Shown here: one piece after another, positions 47,100 through 58,323 of the stretch | How positions within the stretch are numbered: the stretch's first letter is position 1 | Layout of the letters: every line of letters begins with the position of its first letter | NCBI GenBank assembly: GCA_021773095.1 | Contig: JAJFKR010000008.1 | Location: 1 to 64,000, forward strand | Length of the DNA: 64,000 nucleotides | Reading direction: 5' to 3' | DNA from: Woeseiaceae bacterium | GTDB lineage: Bacteria; Pseudomonadota; Gammaproteobacteria; Steroidobacterales; Woeseiaceae | Notes under the pieces: model-generated | Databases searched by the model: none | What the model was told of the DNA's origin: nothing | What the model saw: only the letters and a program-made list of their open reading frames with translations | Translations under genes and position numbers: made by a program

Positions 47100-48953
47100 A
47101 TGCCAGAATTATTCGATGTAATCGTGATAGGCGGCGGACACGCTGGAACAGAGGCCTCGCTGGCCGCTGCACGGGCGGGTGCGAACACGCTTCTCATCAC
47201 GCAAAATATCGCGACGCTCGGCCAGATGAGCTGCAATCCGGCCATTGGCGGCATTGGCAAGGGACACCTGACGCGGGAAATTGATGCGCTGGGTGGTGCG
47301 ATGGCGCAGGCTGTTGATCGGGCAGGAATTCAATTTCGCACCCTGAATGCGAGCAAGGGCCCCGCCGTTCGTGCGACGCGTGCGCAGGCGGATCGCCAGC
47401 TTTATCGGCGCGCCGTGCGAACGGTGATCGAGAATCAGCCAAACCTGTCTGTATTCCAGCAGTCGGTCGAAGATCTCGTTATCGACGGCGATCAAATTAC
47501 AGGCGTCATTACTGGTGAACACCTCACATTTCTTGCCAGAACCGTCATCCTTACCGTTGGCACGTTCCTCGCCGGTCGTATCCTGATCGGCCGCAGCGAA
47601 AAAGCCGGTGGCCGGGCGGGCGACGCACCGTCGAACAAGCTCGCCGCGCGATTGCGCGAAATGCCGTTCAGCGTGGCCCGGCTGAAAACCGGCACGCCGC
47701 CGCGGCTCGACGGTAAAACGCTCAACTATGAATTGATGCAGGAACAACCCGGCGACGAACCGCGACCGGTATTTTCGTTCCTTGGAAAGCGCAGCGATCA
47801 TCCGCAGCAGGTTTCCTGTCACATAACGAGGACCACCGAAGAAACTCACGACATCATTCGCGATGCGCTGCACGAGTCGCCGATGTATTCGGGCATGATC
47901 GAGGGCGTTGGACCGCGTTACTGTCCATCGGTCGAAGACAAGATTGTGCGCTTTGCGGACAAGACTTCGCATCAGGTTTTCGTCGAGCCCGAGGGTCTGA
48001 CGACCAACGAGGTTTACCCAAACGGCATTTCGACGAGCCTGCCGTATGATGCACAGGTGCGATTCGTGCAGTCGATCATTGGCTTCGAAAAAGCACACAT
48101 CATGCAACCCGGATACGCGATCGAGTATGACTATTTCGATCCGCGCGATCTCAGGCCAACGCTTGAAACCAAACACGTAAACGGCCTGTACTTCGCGGGC
48201 CAGATCAATGGCACCACCGGTTACGAAGAAGCCGGCGCGCAGGGTCTGCTGGCGGGCGTCAATGCAGCGCGCCAGTCGCACGAGCAGGAAGAGTGGTTCC
48301 CTGAGCGTCACGAAGCGTATATTGGCGTCCTGGTAGACGACCTGATTACGCGCGGTGTGAGTGAGCCGTATCGCATGTTTACAAGTCGCGCGGAATACCG
48401 GCTAACGCTGCGCGAAGACAACGCCGACCTTCGTCTCACACCAAAAGGCCGCGAGCTGGGCCTCGTCGATGACGAGCGCTGGTCTGTCTATAACGCAAAA
48501 CGCGAGGCCATTGTTAGCGAACAGCAGCGACTCGAAAGCACCTTCGTTAAGACGGAAGGCGCTACAGCGGCGGCGCTGCTGAAGCGGCCCGAGTTTGGCT
48601 ATCGGGATATTGTTGCGCTGCCGGCCGTTGGTGTTAGTGGCGCGGCAGCTCTCGGTAGCGACGAGCAACGCGAACAAGTAGAGCTGCAGCTCGAAGTGCA
48701 GGCGAAATACGCCGGTTACATCGAGCGGCAGGAACGAGAGATAGCGAAGCAGGCGAAACAGGAGTCACTGCGCCTGCCCGAGGACATTGACTATGCGGCC
48801 GTGGACGGGTTATCGAATGAGGCGCGCCAAAAACTAAGCAGGTCACGACCGACAACGCTGGGCCAGGCGTCACGCCTTGAAGGAATGACGCCGTCCGCGG
48901 TGTCGTTATTGTTGGTTCACCTCAAGAAGCGGCAGCTGAAAAAAACCGCCTGA
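47100..48953 (+). CDS. mnmG: tRNA uridine-5-carboxymethylaminomethylation enzyme MnmG
   Basis: MnmG is the FAD-binding partner of MnmE in wobble-uridine modification. The 617-aa protein has the FAD fold [21 protein letters not shown] (shown from residue 5), [14 protein letters not shown], the [14 protein letters not shown] motif, [17 protein letters not shown] and [17 protein letters not shown] start at ATG 47100; homologs begin close to this. rsmG and parAB, which often follow, are not present. Confidence 0.96.
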   Translation: MPELFDVIVIGGGHAGTEASLAAARAGANTLLITQNIATLGQMSCNPAIGGIGKGHLTREIDALGGAMAQAVDRAGIQFRTLNASKGPAVRATRAQADRQLYRRAVRTVIENQPNLSVFQQSVEDLVIDGDQITGVITGEHLTFLARTVILTVGTFLAGRILIGRSEKAGGRAGDAPSNKLAARLREMPFSVARLKTGTPPRLDGKTLNYELMQEQPGDEPRPVFSFLGKRSDHPQQVSCHITRTTEETHDIIRDALHESPMYSGMIEGVGPRYCPSVEDKIVRFADKTSHQVFVEPEGLTTNEVYPNGISTSLPYDAQVRFVQSIIGFEKAHIMQPGYAIEYDYFDPRDLRPTLETKHVNGLYFAGQINGTTGYEEAGAQGLLAGVNAARQSHEQEEWFPERHEAYIGVLVDDLITRGVSEPYRMFTSRAEYRLTLREDNADLRLTPKGRELGLVDDERWSVYNAKREAIVSEQQRLESTFVKTEGATAAALLKRPEFGYRDIVALPAVGVSGAAALGSDEQREQVELQLEVQAKYAGYIERQEREIAKQAKQESLRLPEDIDYAAVDGLSNEARQKLSRSRPTTLGQASRLEGMTPSAVSLLLVHLKKRQLKKTA

Positions 48954-49041
48954 TGGCGCTCGAACCAACACTGGGCAGGGCCACAATACCGATGTGACCT
49001 GATCGAGAGATATCACCGCCCGTTCAGGTATCCTCTGCAGC

Positions 49042-50601
49042 ATGAAATCAATGCCTTTATTGCTTCTCATTGTGGCGCTGTCTGGCATCGTCGCTTGCGG
49101 CGGCCCCGAAAAAGCGAGCGATCGAACGTCTGTGCTCAATCGCGGACTGGGCACGGAGCCGGAGTCGCTCGACGCACACAAGTCCAGAAGCGTTCAGGCA
49201 GCGGCAGTTTTGCGTGATATTGGTGAGGGACTAATCAGCTATACGACGACCGGTGAGTTGACGAGCGGAGCCGCCGAGTCGTGGGAGATCTCCGACGATC
49301 GGCTAACGTATACGTTTCACCTTAAACCAAATGCGAAATGGTCAAATGGCGATTCGGTTACGGCCGAGCATTTCGTATTCTCGGCCGCCCGCCTGAGAGA
49401 CCCGGCAACGGCCGCGTTTTACGCACAATTTCTTGGTGATGTGTCGACGCTTACGGCAGCCGATAATGAAACGTTGCTGATCAACCTCAAGCGCCCAACA
49501 CCTTACCTGTTGAGCCTGTTGACGCACCCGGCAACCTTTCCAATGCACCCCGGTTCGCTGGCCGAATACGGCGATGGTTTTGCGCGCCCGGGCAAGCTGC
49601 TCTCAAACGGCGCGTATGTCTTGACCAGCTGGGTGCCAGGCTCTTTGCTGACGCTTAATCGCAATATGCATTACTGGAACAATGCGGCCACGGCGATCGA
49701 CGAGATTCGCTATCACGTACAGAGCCTGGTGGCGGTGGAGTTGTCGCGCTACCGAGTCGGCGAACTGGATATTACCAGCGAGGTGCCGTCCGATACCTTC
49801 CAACAAGTCAAAAATGAATACGGCGATCAGCTTCACATCACGCCGGAACAAAACGTTTACTACTACGGCTACAACCTAACTAAAGAGCCCTTCGGGGACA
49901 GTCTGGAGTTACGGCAGGCACTATCAATGGCCATCGATCGTGAGCTGCTGGTGGAAAAAATCACGAGCCGCGGCGAGGCGCCGGCCTATAGCTGGGTGCC
50001 ACCCGGCGTCGAGAATTACGAACCGCCAGAGCTGAGTTACGCGACGTTATCTCAGGAAGAGCGAAACAAGATCGCGCAAGGCCTGTACAAGACAGCCGGG
50101 TATGACGAAGAAAACCCATTGCAACTGGAGCTTCGTTACAATACGTCCGATACGCATCGGCGCATTGCATTGGCGATCCAGTCCATGTGGCGGGACGTGC
50201 TTGGATTTCAAGTGACCCTGATCAACGAAGAGTTTCAGGTCTTGCTGGCGAACATGCGCGACAGAGAGGTCACGCAGGTGTTTCGTTCGAGCTGGTCGGG
50301 CGACTACAACGATGCGTACGCTTTTCTTGGCACGCTACAATCAGAAAACGCCGCCAATATGCCGGGCTACGCCAGCGAAGAATTCGACGCGCTCCTGGAG
50401 CAGGCAGCGGAACAAACCGATCTCGACAGACGTCGCCTGTATCTGGAAGAGGCCGAGCGTGTCATGCTCGCCGACCACCCGGCGATACCCATCTATTTTT
50501 ACGTCAGCAAGCATCTCGTCAAGCCGAACATTGCAGGCTGGGGCGACAATGTTCTCGATTATCATTACTCTCAGCACCTGAGCCTCAAAGCGGCCGAGTA
50601 G
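49042..50601 (+). CDS. oppA: peptide ABC transporter substrate-binding lipoprotein (OppA-like)
   Basis: This 519-aa family-5 solute-binding protein has a lipoprotein signal (LLIVALSGIVACGG, Cys19). Family features are LNRGLGTEPESLDAHKSRS, the SBP_bac_5 body and the YYYGYNLTKEPF stretch. It binds oligopeptides and delivers them to OppBC. It is the first gene of the oppA-B-C-DF operon, starting about 90 nt after mnmG. Confidence 0.92.
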   Translation: MKSMPLLLLIVALSGIVACGGPEKASDRTSVLNRGLGTEPESLDAHKSRSVQAAAVLRDIGEGLISYTTTGELTSGAAESWEISDDRLTYTFHLKPNAKWSNGDSVTAEHFVFSAARLRDPATAAFYAQFLGDVSTLTAADNETLLINLKRPTPYLLSLLTHPATFPMHPGSLAEYGDGFARPGKLLSNGAYVLTSWVPGSLLTLNRNMHYWNNAATAIDEIRYHVQSLVAVELSRYRVGELDITSEVPSDTFQQVKNEYGDQLHITPEQNVYYYGYNLTKEPFGDSLELRQALSMAIDRELLVEKITSRGEAPAYSWVPPGVENYEPPELSYATLSQEERNKIAQGLYKTAGYDEENPLQLELRYNTSDTHRRIALAIQSMWRDVLGFQVTLINEEFQVLLANMRDREVTQVFRSSWSGDYNDAYAFLGTLQSENAANMPGYASEEFDALLEQAAEQTDLDRRRLYLEEAERVMLADHPAIPIYFYVSKHLVKPNIAGWGDNVLDYHYSQHLSLKAAE

Positions 50602-50619
50602 CCGCGCTGGAACAAACCC

Positions 50620-51543
50620 TTGTTGCGATACGCGTTGCTCCGTTTGCTGGGGGCAATACCAACACTGCTGTTGGTAATCGTCCTGGCCTTTCTCATGGTG
50701 CACGCTGCGCCAGGCGGCCCGTTTGACGCTGAGCGAGTGCTGCCGTCCGATGTCGCCGCCAATATTGAGGCGGCTTATCATATTGATGAATCTTTGGCGC
50801 GGCAGTTCATGCGTTACATGTCCGGCCTTGCCAGGGGCGACATGGGGCCGTCATACCGCTACCGGGACTACACGGTCGCCGAACTGATCGGCAGCGGGCT
50901 TCCGCTATCGCTGCAGATCGGCACCCTGGCAATGGCGCTTGCGCTACTCGTCGGGGTAAGCGCCGGATCGGTTGCTGCGCTAAAGCAGAACTCCATGCTG
51001 GATCGTATTGTGATGTCTTTCGCGATGACGGGTATATCGATTCCGGTTTTTGTAGTTGCTCCCGTGCTGGTATTGCTGCTGGCGGTGAAGATGCACGTTT
51101 TACCCGCCGGCTGGAGTGGGACAGCCGGTGCGGCCAAGTTCGTCTTGCCGGTCGTTACGCTTGCGTTGCCGCAAATCGCCTACATAGCGAGACTGACTCG
51201 TGCCAGCATGATCGACGTTCTTGGCAGTGATTTCATACGCACAGCCCGGGCACAGGGTCTGGGTACCCGAACCCTCATTCGCGTGCATGCGCTGAAGCCC
51301 GCAATGTTGCCGGTGTTGTCTTACATGGGGCCGGCAATAGCGGCGATTCTGACGGGATCCGTGGTGGTTGAAGAGGTCTTCAGCATTCCCGGTCTCGGAC
51401 AATTTTTTGTGCGTGGAGCACTCAATCGCGACTACACGCTGGTGCTCGGCATTGTTATTTTCTACGCAACGCTGATTATCTCCCTGAATCTCGTCGTTGA
51501 TATTTTGTACGCCACCATCGATCCGCGGGTTCGACGCCGATGA
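50620..51543 (+). CDS. oppB: peptide ABC transporter permease (OppB-like)
   Basis: This 307-aa inner-membrane permease has about six helices, the N-terminal LRYALLRLLGAIPTLLLVIV typical of OppB/DppB, and the EAA loop DFIRTARAQGLGTRTLIRVH (about 206-225) that contacts the ATPase. It uses a TTG start 18 nt after oppA and overlaps oppC by 4 nt. Confidence 0.94.
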   Translation: MLRYALLRLLGAIPTLLLVIVLAFLMVHAAPGGPFDAERVLPSDVAANIEAAYHIDESLARQFMRYMSGLARGDMGPSYRYRDYTVAELIGSGLPLSLQIGTLAMALALLVGVSAGSVAALKQNSMLDRIVMSFAMTGISIPVFVVAPVLVLLLAVKMHVLPAGWSGTAGAAKFVLPVVTLALPQIAYIARLTRASMIDVLGSDFIRTARAQGLGTRTLIRVHALKPAMLPVLSYMGPAIAAILTGSVVVEEVFSIPGLGQFFVRGALNRDYTLVLGIVIFYATLIISLNLVVDILYATIDPRVRRR

Positions 51544-52337
51544 AGAAAAGCGGCGGACTACTGATCGTTATCCTGGTGCTGGCCATCGTCGGTCCATGGC
51601 TTAGTCCGCACGACTACCTGAGCACCAATTTTGATTCAATATTCAAGTCACCGAATCTTTCTGACGGACATCTGTTTGGCACCGACGACCTGGGCCGGGA
51701 TCTTTTCGTGCGATCGATGCTGGGTGTCCGCGTTACATTGCTTGTCGCAATTGTCGCGAGCCTCGTAAGCCTGATCATTGGCGTAACTTACGGCGCGGTC
51801 GCCGGCCTTATTGGCGGTCGGGTTGATGCCGTCATGATGCGCTTCGTCGACACGCTGTACGCGCTGCCCTTCATATTTCTCGTCATCCTTCTCATGGTGG
51901 CTTTCGAACGAAACTTCCTGCTTATTTTCGTGGCGATCGGGGCCATTAACTGGCTGGACATGGCGCGTATCGTACGTGGCCAAACCCTGAGCCTGCGTGA
52001 ACGTGACTTTGTCGACGCCGCGAGGTTGGCGGGCGCCGGCACGGCAAGAATAATCTTCAGACACATCGCGCCAAACCTGCTTGGCATAGTCGCCGTTTAT
52101 CTGACGCTGACCATTCCGCAGGCGATCCTGGTCGAGTCGTTTCTTAGTTTCCTCGGGCTGGGCATACAGGAGCCACAAACGTCACTGGGTGCGCTGGTGA
52201 GCGTGGGCGTCAACCAAATAGAGGGCGCATCGTGGGTGTTATTAATCCCGGCGGCTCTTCTGGCCCTCATGTTAATGAGCTTTAATTTTCTTGGCGATGC
52301 GTTGCGTGATTTCTTCGATGCGAGGCAGGCGTCGTGA
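51540..52337 (+). CDS. oppC: peptide ABC transporter permease (OppC-like)
   Basis: This 265-aa permease partners OppB. It has the HLFGTDDLGRDLFVRSMLGV segment (about 40-59) characteristic of OppC/DppC, and the EAA loop RERDFVDAARLAGAGTARII. The start overlaps oppB and its end overlaps the ATPase gene, so the complex is translated as a unit. Confidence 0.94.
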   Translation: MKKSGGLLIVILVLAIVGPWLSPHDYLSTNFDSIFKSPNLSDGHLFGTDDLGRDLFVRSMLGVRVTLLVAIVASLVSLIIGVTYGAVAGLIGGRVDAVMMRFVDTLYALPFIFLVILLMVAFERNFLLIFVAIGAINWLDMARIVRGQTLSLRERDFVDAARLAGAGTARIIFRHIAPNLLGIVAVYLTLTIPQAILVESFLSFLGLGIQEPQTSLGALVSVGVNQIEGASWVLLIPAALLALMLMSFNFLGDALRDFFDARQAS

Positions 52338-54082
52338 GCCTGCTCGCTGTCAGCAACCTGTCAGTTCGCTACGGTGACGACGCGGTCGTTGATGGTGTGA
52401 GTTTCTCGGTCGGCCGTGGCGAGTGCGTTGGCCTTGTTGGTGAGTCGGGTGCCGGCAAGACGCAAGCCGCGCTGTCGTTACTCGGGTTGTTGCCAAAAAA
52501 TGCGAACATCACCGGCAACATTGTGTTTGACGGTATTGAACTCGCAAACAAGAGCAACAAACAGCTTGATCCGATACGCGCGATGCGCGTTGGTATGGTG
52601 TTTCAGGACCCGATGCTGGCGCTAAACCCGTATCTGCGTGTTGGCAAACAGCTCCGACAGATTCTGCTACAGCACGAGATGGCAACCGGCGACGACGCAG
52701 ACAGGCGGGTCGTGGAGATGCTTGAGCGCGTCGGCCTGCCTGATGCAGGGCGGCAATTCCGCGCTTATCCGCATGAGCTGTCCGGCGGTATGCGCCAGCG
52801 CGTGATGATCGCTTCGGCACTGATTTGCGAGCCGGACCTGCTGATTGCTGATGAGCCCACGACGGCTCTGGACGTTACAGTACAGGCGCAAATACTGGAC
52901 CTGCTCGAAGCACTTCGTGACGAAACGGCCTTGTTATTAATTACCCATGACCTTGGCATCGTCGCCGGCCGCTGCGAGCGCCTGCTTGTTTTCAACGCGG
53001 GTAAGCTGGTCGAGTCGGGAGCAACGACGTCGGTTTTTGCTGCACCCGAGAGCGCGCACACAAAGAAGTTGTTGGCGGCAGCGCTACGGGTCGACCGCGG
53101 CGAGATACCGAGGCCGGTAAGCGCAAAAACGGTGCTGGCCGTCGAGAGTGCGTCGGTTAGTTATCGTGATAATTCGCGGCAACAGCTGTATGCAGTCAGG
53201 GATGTCAGCCTGTCACTTCGAGAAGCGGAGACGCTGGCGATAGTGGGCGAGTCCGGCTCGGGCAAGTCCAGCCTGGTGAGGGCCGTGCTGGGGCTGATTC
53301 CGATGGGGGCTGGGAGGGCGGTCTATGCAGGCGAGCCCCTTGAGGGGTCGGTCCAGTCACGCGCGGCGTCACAGCGCCGCGACCTGCAGCTTGTCTTTCA
53401 GAATCCGGCCGGTGCGCTGAACCCGCAGATGCGAGTGGCGACACTCGTTGGCGAGCCACTATTAATTCATAAGCCGGGGCTCTCGGCCGAGCGTCGTAAC
53501 GAGCGGATTGTCAAAATTTTGGAAAAGGTCGGTCTGGATGAGAGCTATTTGCGTCGATTTCCGCACCAGTTGTCCGGTGGTCAGGCACAGCGGGTTGCGA
53601 TCGCTCGCGCCCTGATTTTGCAGCCCAAAATCCTGATTTGTGACGAGGCCGTCGCGGCGCTTGATGGGTCCGTTCGTGAACAGGTGCTGGCATTGTTGAG
53701 AAAGGTACAAAGCGAATCGGGTCTTTCGACGATCTTCATTTCACACGACCTTGCGGTCGTTCGCTCAATTAGTCACCGGGTTGCGGTCATGTACCTGGGG
53801 CGGCTGATTGAGGTAGCGGACACGGCAAGCCTGTTTTCCACGCCGCGCCATCCGTACACAAAGGCACTGCTGGATGCGTCACCCATACCGGATCCACTGA
53901 TAGCGCCCGTTACGGCACCGCTGGTCGGCGAGGTTCCGTCGTTGGTGTCTCCGCCTTCGGGCTGCGTGTTTCATCCGCGCTGCAGGTTTGCCGAAGAAGC
54001 TTGTCGCAGTGACAGGCCACAACCAAGGGCCCTTGGCAGCGCACTTGTTGCATGCCACAAAGCGAACGAATTCACTTTATAG
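52334..54082 (+). CDS. fused dual ATP-binding protein (OppD-OppF)
   Basis: This 582-aa protein carries two complete ABC domains: an OppD-like half (Walker [11 protein letters not shown], signature [12 protein letters not shown], Walker B) and an OppF-like half (Walker [12 protein letters not shown], signature [15 protein letters not shown], Walker [13 protein letters not shown]). The C-terminus has the oligopeptide-type cysteine region [15 protein letters not shown]. Both ATPase functions of the Opp importer are thus in one chain. It starts with GTG and ends 4 nt from the convergent S9 gene. Confidence 0.94.
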   Translation: MSLLAVSNLSVRYGDDAVVDGVSFSVGRGECVGLVGESGAGKTQAALSLLGLLPKNANITGNIVFDGIELANKSNKQLDPIRAMRVGMVFQDPMLALNPYLRVGKQLRQILLQHEMATGDDADRRVVEMLERVGLPDAGRQFRAYPHELSGGMRQRVMIASALICEPDLLIADEPTTALDVTVQAQILDLLEALRDETALLLITHDLGIVAGRCERLLVFNAGKLVESGATTSVFAAPESAHTKKLLAAALRVDRGEIPRPVSAKTVLAVESASVSYRDNSRQQLYAVRDVSLSLREAETLAIVGESGSGKSSLVRAVLGLIPMGAGRAVYAGEPLEGSVQSRAASQRRDLQLVFQNPAGALNPQMRVATLVGEPLLIHKPGLSAERRNERIVKILEKVGLDESYLRRFPHQLSGGQAQRVAIARALILQPKILICDEAVAALDGSVREQVLALLRKVQSESGLSTIFISHDLAVVRSISHRVAVMYLGRLIEVADTASLFSTPRHPYTKALLDASPIPDPLIAPVTAPLVGEVPSLVSPPSGCVFHPRCRFAEEACRSDRPQPRALGSALVACHKANEFTL

Positions 54083-54086
54083 CGCC

Positions 54087-56186
54087 TTATTCGCGGATGC
54101 CCTCAAGCCCGACAAAAAACGAATAGTAAAGCGACGTATCCTCAATGCGGCGGAAGCGCCCGGTTTTACCACTGTGGCCGGCGGACATGTTCGTCTTCAG
54201 AACCAGCATGTTGTCATCGGTCTTGTGCGCGCGAAGCTTGGCGACCCATTTGGCGGGCTCCCAGTATTGCACCTGGGAATCGTGCAGCCCGGTTGTCACC
54301 AGGATGTTCGGGTAATCCATTGCCATGACGTTGTCGTAAGGCGAATAGGACAACATGTAGTCGTAAAACTCCTTTTCATTGGGGTTTCCCCATTCGTCCC
54401 ACTCACCGGAGGTCAATGGAATATCTTCATCCAGCATCGTGGTTACAACATCGACAAACGGCACCGCTGCGATTACGCCGTTGTAAAGCTCGGGCGCCAT
54501 ATTCAGGACGGCACCCATCAACAGACCACCGGCACTACCGCCGAATGCATAGAGGTGATTGGGCGAGGTGTAACCCTCGTCGATCAGAAATTTCGAAACA
54601 TCGATAAAGTCGGTGAAGGTGTTTTTCTTCTTCAGCTGTCTGCCATCGAAATACCATTCGCGGCCCATTTCAGAGCCACCGCGAATATGAGCGATGGCAT
54701 ACACAAAGCCGCGATCGAGGAGGCTTAGCCTGTCGGAGCTGAAATACGGAGACGTGCTGGAACCGTAAGAGCCGTATGCGTATTGCAACAAGGGATTCTC
54801 GCCGTTCCTTTCAAAGCCTTTCCGATAGACGATCGAGACGGGCACACGGGTTCCGTCTCTGGCGGTCGCGAACAGGCGTTCGGTTTTGTAATCACCGCGA
54901 TCAAACTCGCCAACAACGGCGCGCTCTTTTATCAGCTTGTGCGTCTTGCTGCCGAGATCGTAGTCATAGGTCGATTCAGGCGTCGTTAAAGACTCGTAGG
55001 TGTAGCGCAGCGAATCGGTATCGAATTCGTGATTGCCGTTCGAATAGGCGGTGTAAACGGCCTCATCGAAGGCCATTCGGTGTGTGTCACCGCTGCGGCG
55101 ATCCGTGATTTCTATTTGTGTCAGGCCGTTTTCGACGATCGTTACAATGAGATGGTTCCTGAAGACATCGATATCGTCCAGCAAGGCATCGTCTCTGTGT
55201 GCGACGACCTCCACCCAGGCCTCCTTCGACGTGTCGTTCAGGGGCGCTTCCATCAACCTGAAATTCCTGGCGCCGTCATTCGTCGTGACGTAAAAGCGGT
55301 CGGCACCGTCCGTAACGAAATACTCATGACCCGCCTCGCGGGGCAGAAAAACGGTTGGCGAGTCTTCCGGGGAGTCAGCGGACACATAGCGCACTTCGGT
55401 TGAAACGGTCTGCCCGCTGACGAGATAGAAAAACGCATTCGACAGGGACTTTGTTACGGACAGGTAATTTTCTTCGTCCGGTTCCTCGTAGACCAGGGAG
55501 TCCTCGGCGCTACCGAGACGATGGCGAAATACGCGGTAGGATCGCAAGGTCTCCGGGTGCTGCTTGCCGTAAAGGATGGTCTGGTTGTCGTTGGCCCACT
55601 CAAAATTACTGGTTGTGTCCTCTATCGTGTCGGACAGTAGTTCGCCGGACTCAATGTCCATGAAGTACAGGTCATAGAATCGCCGTCCCTCTGTGTCTAC
55701 ACCCCAGGCGGCGGTATTGCCGTCCGGACTGACAGAAAAACCGCGAACAGCGAAGTACTCGGCATCGCCGGCCAGCTTGTTAACGTCGAGGAGAATGTGT
55801 TCCGGCGCGTCAAGCGAGCCTTTCCGGCGTGCGTAAATCGGGTATTCGCCGCCCTTTTCGTAGCGGATGTAGTAGAAATAATCGCCGAGCCTGTAGGGCG
55901 CCGACTCGTCGTCCTGTTTGATTCGGGACTTCATCTCGTCAAACAGAACGCCCTGCAAACCCGCGAAAGGACGGAGTGCCTGTTCGGTGTGGGCGTTTTC
56001 CGCTTCGAGGTAAGAGATCACCTCGGGGTTTTCGCGTTCGCGCAGCCAATAGTAGTCGTCGACCCGAATGTCGCCGTGCAGTTCAAGCGTTACAGGCCGC
56101 TTTTCTGCGGCAGGTGTAACCGTACCTTCTTCCTTACCGGTACAGGCAGGCAGAGCGAAGACCAAAAGCAAAAGCAGGTTTTTCAT
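54087..56186 (-). CDS. S9-family oligopeptidase B-like lipoprotein
   Basis: This 699-aa serine oligopeptidase has an N-terminal beta-propeller (about 70-420) and a C-terminal alpha/beta-hydrolase domain. Its triad is Ser in AFGGSAGGLLMG, Asp in GLHDSQVQYWEP and His in SAGHSGKTGRF. Oligopeptidase B cleaves after basic residues in short peptides. Unlike the usual cytoplasmic enzyme it carries a lipobox signal (LLLLLVFALPAC), which predicts an envelope location. It is convergent with the Opp importer that could take up its products. Confidence 0.92.
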   Translation of the reverse strand: MKNLLLLLVFALPACTGKEEGTVTPAAEKRPVTLELHGDIRVDDYYWLRERENPEVISYLEAENAHTEQALRPFAGLQGVLFDEMKSRIKQDDESAPYRLGDYFYYIRYEKGGEYPIYARRKGSLDAPEHILLDVNKLAGDAEYFAVRGFSVSPDGNTAAWGVDTEGRRFYDLYFMDIESGELLSDTIEDTTSNFEWANDNQTILYGKQHPETLRSYRVFRHRLGSAEDSLVYEEPDEENYLSVTKSLSNAFFYLVSGQTVSTEVRYVSADSPEDSPTVFLPREAGHEYFVTDGADRFYVTTNDGARNFRLMEAPLNDTSKEAWVEVVAHRDDALLDDIDVFRNHLIVTIVENGLTQIEITDRRSGDTHRMAFDEAVYTAYSNGNHEFDTDSLRYTYESLTTPESTYDYDLGSKTHKLIKERAVVGEFDRGDYKTERLFATARDGTRVPVSIVYRKGFERNGENPLLQYAYGSYGSSTSPYFSSDRLSLLDRGFVYAIAHIRGGSEMGREWYFDGRQLKKKNTFTDFIDVSKFLIDEGYTSPNHLYAFGGSAGGLLMGAVLNMAPELYNGVIAAVPFVDVVTTMLDEDIPLTSGEWDEWGNPNEKEFYDYMLSYSPYDNVMAMDYPNILVTTGLHDSQVQYWEPAKWVAKLRAHKTDDNMLVLKTNMSAGHSGKTGRFRRIEDTSLYYSFFVGLEGIRE

Positions 56187-56236
56187 AGAGAGTTTCCAGC
56201 GCTTGAGAGCAGTAGAAGAGCATGTCGCCAGCTTAG

Positions 56237-57547
56237 TTACTGAAACGCACCCATTGGAATCGGTATCGGGGCGCCGTTGATCGTCAGCAGGCCCTTCTTC
56301 AGTTCGCCGTCGAGGATATAGACGTCACCGTCCTTCTTAAGATACCCCAAACCAACCAGCGCTCCGGCTTGCGGATTCATGGATGTCGCAAGCTGTACGA
56401 GGGCCTCGGGAACTACGATATCAACCGAGGCAACAGCGTTGAGCAGCAACGACGACCATTCGAACGCCGAGCGATCGGTTTCCGGAACTGCAATCGTCAT
56501 TTTCATCTCAACAGTGCCCATCGGTAAGGCAACATCGAATTGGTTGACGCCAAAATCAAATCCTGCGGCGAACAAGCCCTGAAAGTCTTCCTCAGCCGCC
56601 AGCAGGGCCTGGCTGGGCTCCGGCGCGCCCGTGAGCTGATCCAGGTGTTGGGTTGCCTTGCCCAGTGCGACCGCATCGAAGTCTGTGAAGTCCATGTCGA
56701 TAATCGCCGATATGTCGCCGAAGCCCGGGACCGTCTGGCCACTCATCTCAAAGCGCATTGCAGCATCAACAAGGCCGTCATCCACGGATGAGGAGGCCTT
56801 AATGTTTAGTCCCTTCATACCATCAACCGAAACGCCGTCGGTCTCGATGGCCATTGCACCCACGCTCGCGTCGAGGTCACCGACATGGAAGCCATATTTT
56901 GTGGCCGACTGCTGCCCCGTAAAAGTCAGGCCGTCGATGCTTACGGTTTGCTGATCGTTACCGAATGTCATGGCGCCAACGTCGCCCTCAAATTCAACAT
57001 CCCCGGTCCTGGCGCTGGACGCGATATTTATGGTGGTTGGCTGCCACGTTACTTCACCGTCGTCGACCGTCTGCGCGCCAGCGTCCAAGACGTAGCTGGA
57101 ATCAAGGTCTCCGCCGAGGCTAATCTCACTATAAATAACACCTGGAATCCTGATCGCTTCGCCCGTGCCAAAATCAACGGATAGCGTGGAAACGGCGCTG
57201 CCCAGGCCGGGGGTGAGTGATCCCTCGTCACGCCCGAGCGAGGACACGGGTACCAGGCCGTGGTCTATATGGGTGTCGATGAGCAAGACAGGAAGCGGCT
57301 CACCACTTCCGGCTGTTGCCATTGCCGCCCTTATGCTGCCCTCGCCCAGTGCCACTCGATGCTGACCCTCCGACGAGAACCAGCCGCGATCAAACCCCTC
57401 TGAGGTAACGACAAGCTCGCCACTCTCCTCCGCGGCCCAGTTCAGGTTTTCACCGACGCTGTCCTCGGCCAGCCGGCCGATGAGGCCGGGCGAAACAATA
57501 ATGATGATCACAGCAAACAAAATCAGAGCAAGAACGCTTTTTTTCAC
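56237..57547 (-). CDS. YdgA-family protein (DUF945)
   Basis: This 436-aa protein has one N-terminal membrane helix (about 5-25, LALILFAVIIIIVSPGLIG) and a DUF945/YdgA domain. Recognisable features are the GRLAEDSVGENLNWAA start and the FDRGWFSSEGQHRVALG segment, and the rest is a repetitive beta-rich region with few charged residues. The family is found in the envelope of gammaproteobacteria; its function is unknown. It lies 50 nt upstream of the S9 gene on the same strand. Confidence 0.85.
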   Translation of the reverse strand: MKKSVLALILFAVIIIIVSPGLIGRLAEDSVGENLNWAAEESGELVVTSEGFDRGWFSSEGQHRVALGEGSIRAAMATAGSGEPLPVLLIDTHIDHGLVPVSSLGRDEGSLTPGLGSAVSTLSVDFGTGEAIRIPGVIYSEISLGGDLDSSYVLDAGAQTVDDGEVTWQPTTINIASSARTGDVEFEGDVGAMTFGNDQQTVSIDGLTFTGQQSATKYGFHVGDLDASVGAMAIETDGVSVDGMKGLNIKASSSVDDGLVDAAMRFEMSGQTVPGFGDISAIIDMDFTDFDAVALGKATQHLDQLTGAPEPSQALLAAEEDFQGLFAAGFDFGVNQFDVALPMGTVEMKMTIAVPETDRSAFEWSSLLLNAVASVDIVVPEALVQLATSMNPQAGALVGLGYLKKDGDVYILDGELKKGLLTINGAPIPIPMGAFQ

Positions 57548-57711
57548 AGGAAAACCCCAAACGGATAGTCAGATCGCGTCGATGCTAGCACGCAGGCGGC
57601 GAGATACTGCGTGCTATGGCTAGAAATCCGCACAGAAGGTCACTAACATAGCGGCCACACACGACGTCCGGCGCAAGTCGTGGCTGGAAACCGACAGAAA
57701 ATCAAATGATT

Positions 57712-58320
57712 ATGAACAAGAAACTCGTGGCGATTATCGCGGCACTGCTTATCGCAAGCGCTTATTCCGCGCAGCCGGCGCGCGCTGAAGGCGATGCCGA
57801 GGTCGGCAAGGACCTCGGATATACCTGCCTCGGTTGCCACGGCATTGATGGCTATCGCAACGCGTACCCGTCTTATCGAGTACCGAAGCTCGGCGGTCAG
57901 AAGGCGGCCTACATTGTTGTCGCGTTGAAAGGCTATCGCGCCAAAACCCGCCAGCATCCAACCATGAGTGCACAGGCGATCAGCCTGTCCGACCAGCAGA
58001 TTGAAGATGTTGCCGCCTATCTTGCAAGCATTGGCGGCGACACCGTAGCGGAGGGCGGCTCGACAGGCGCCTCCCTGGTCCAGGCAGAAGACTGCACGGA
58101 ATGTCACGGTAGTAACGGCGTTAGCGACAATGCGGTCTGGCCGACCCTGGCTGGTCAGCATGAAGATTATTTGTTATGGGCGTTGTCGAGCTACCGTGAC
58201 GGTACGCGCACGGATCCCGTGATGAGCGCGCAAGCTGCGCTAATCGCCGAAGGCGACGTCGCTGTTCTTGCGAAGTATTTTGCGAGCCTCGAAGGGCTCG
58301 AGACGACCAGGCCCGAGTAA
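57712..58320 (+). CDS. diheme cytochrome c4-type protein
   Basis: This 202-aa periplasmic protein has a signal peptide (about 1-25) and two similar cytochrome c domains. The haem motifs are CLGCH (39-43) and CTECH (128-132), with axial methionines in PTMSAQA (about 85) and PVMSAQA near the end. It carries electrons to terminal oxidases. The start is ATG 57712 or 57706; neither has a strong ribosome site. The MBL gene begins 3 nt after its stop. Confidence 0.92.
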   Translation: MNKKLVAIIAALLIASAYSAQPARAEGDAEVGKDLGYTCLGCHGIDGYRNAYPSYRVPKLGGQKAAYIVVALKGYRAKTRQHPTMSAQAISLSDQQIEDVAAYLASIGGDTVAEGGSTGASLVQAEDCTECHGSNGVSDNAVWPTLAGQHEDYLLWALSSYRDGTRTDPVMSAQAALIAEGDVAVLAKYFASLEGLETTRPE

Positions 58321-58323
58321 AGA

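Noticed and set aside
47109-48311. Long minus-strand open frame (about 400 codons) opposite mnmG
   Set aside because: It is antisense to a certain MnmG gene, has no family signature and arises from the codon bias of that gene.
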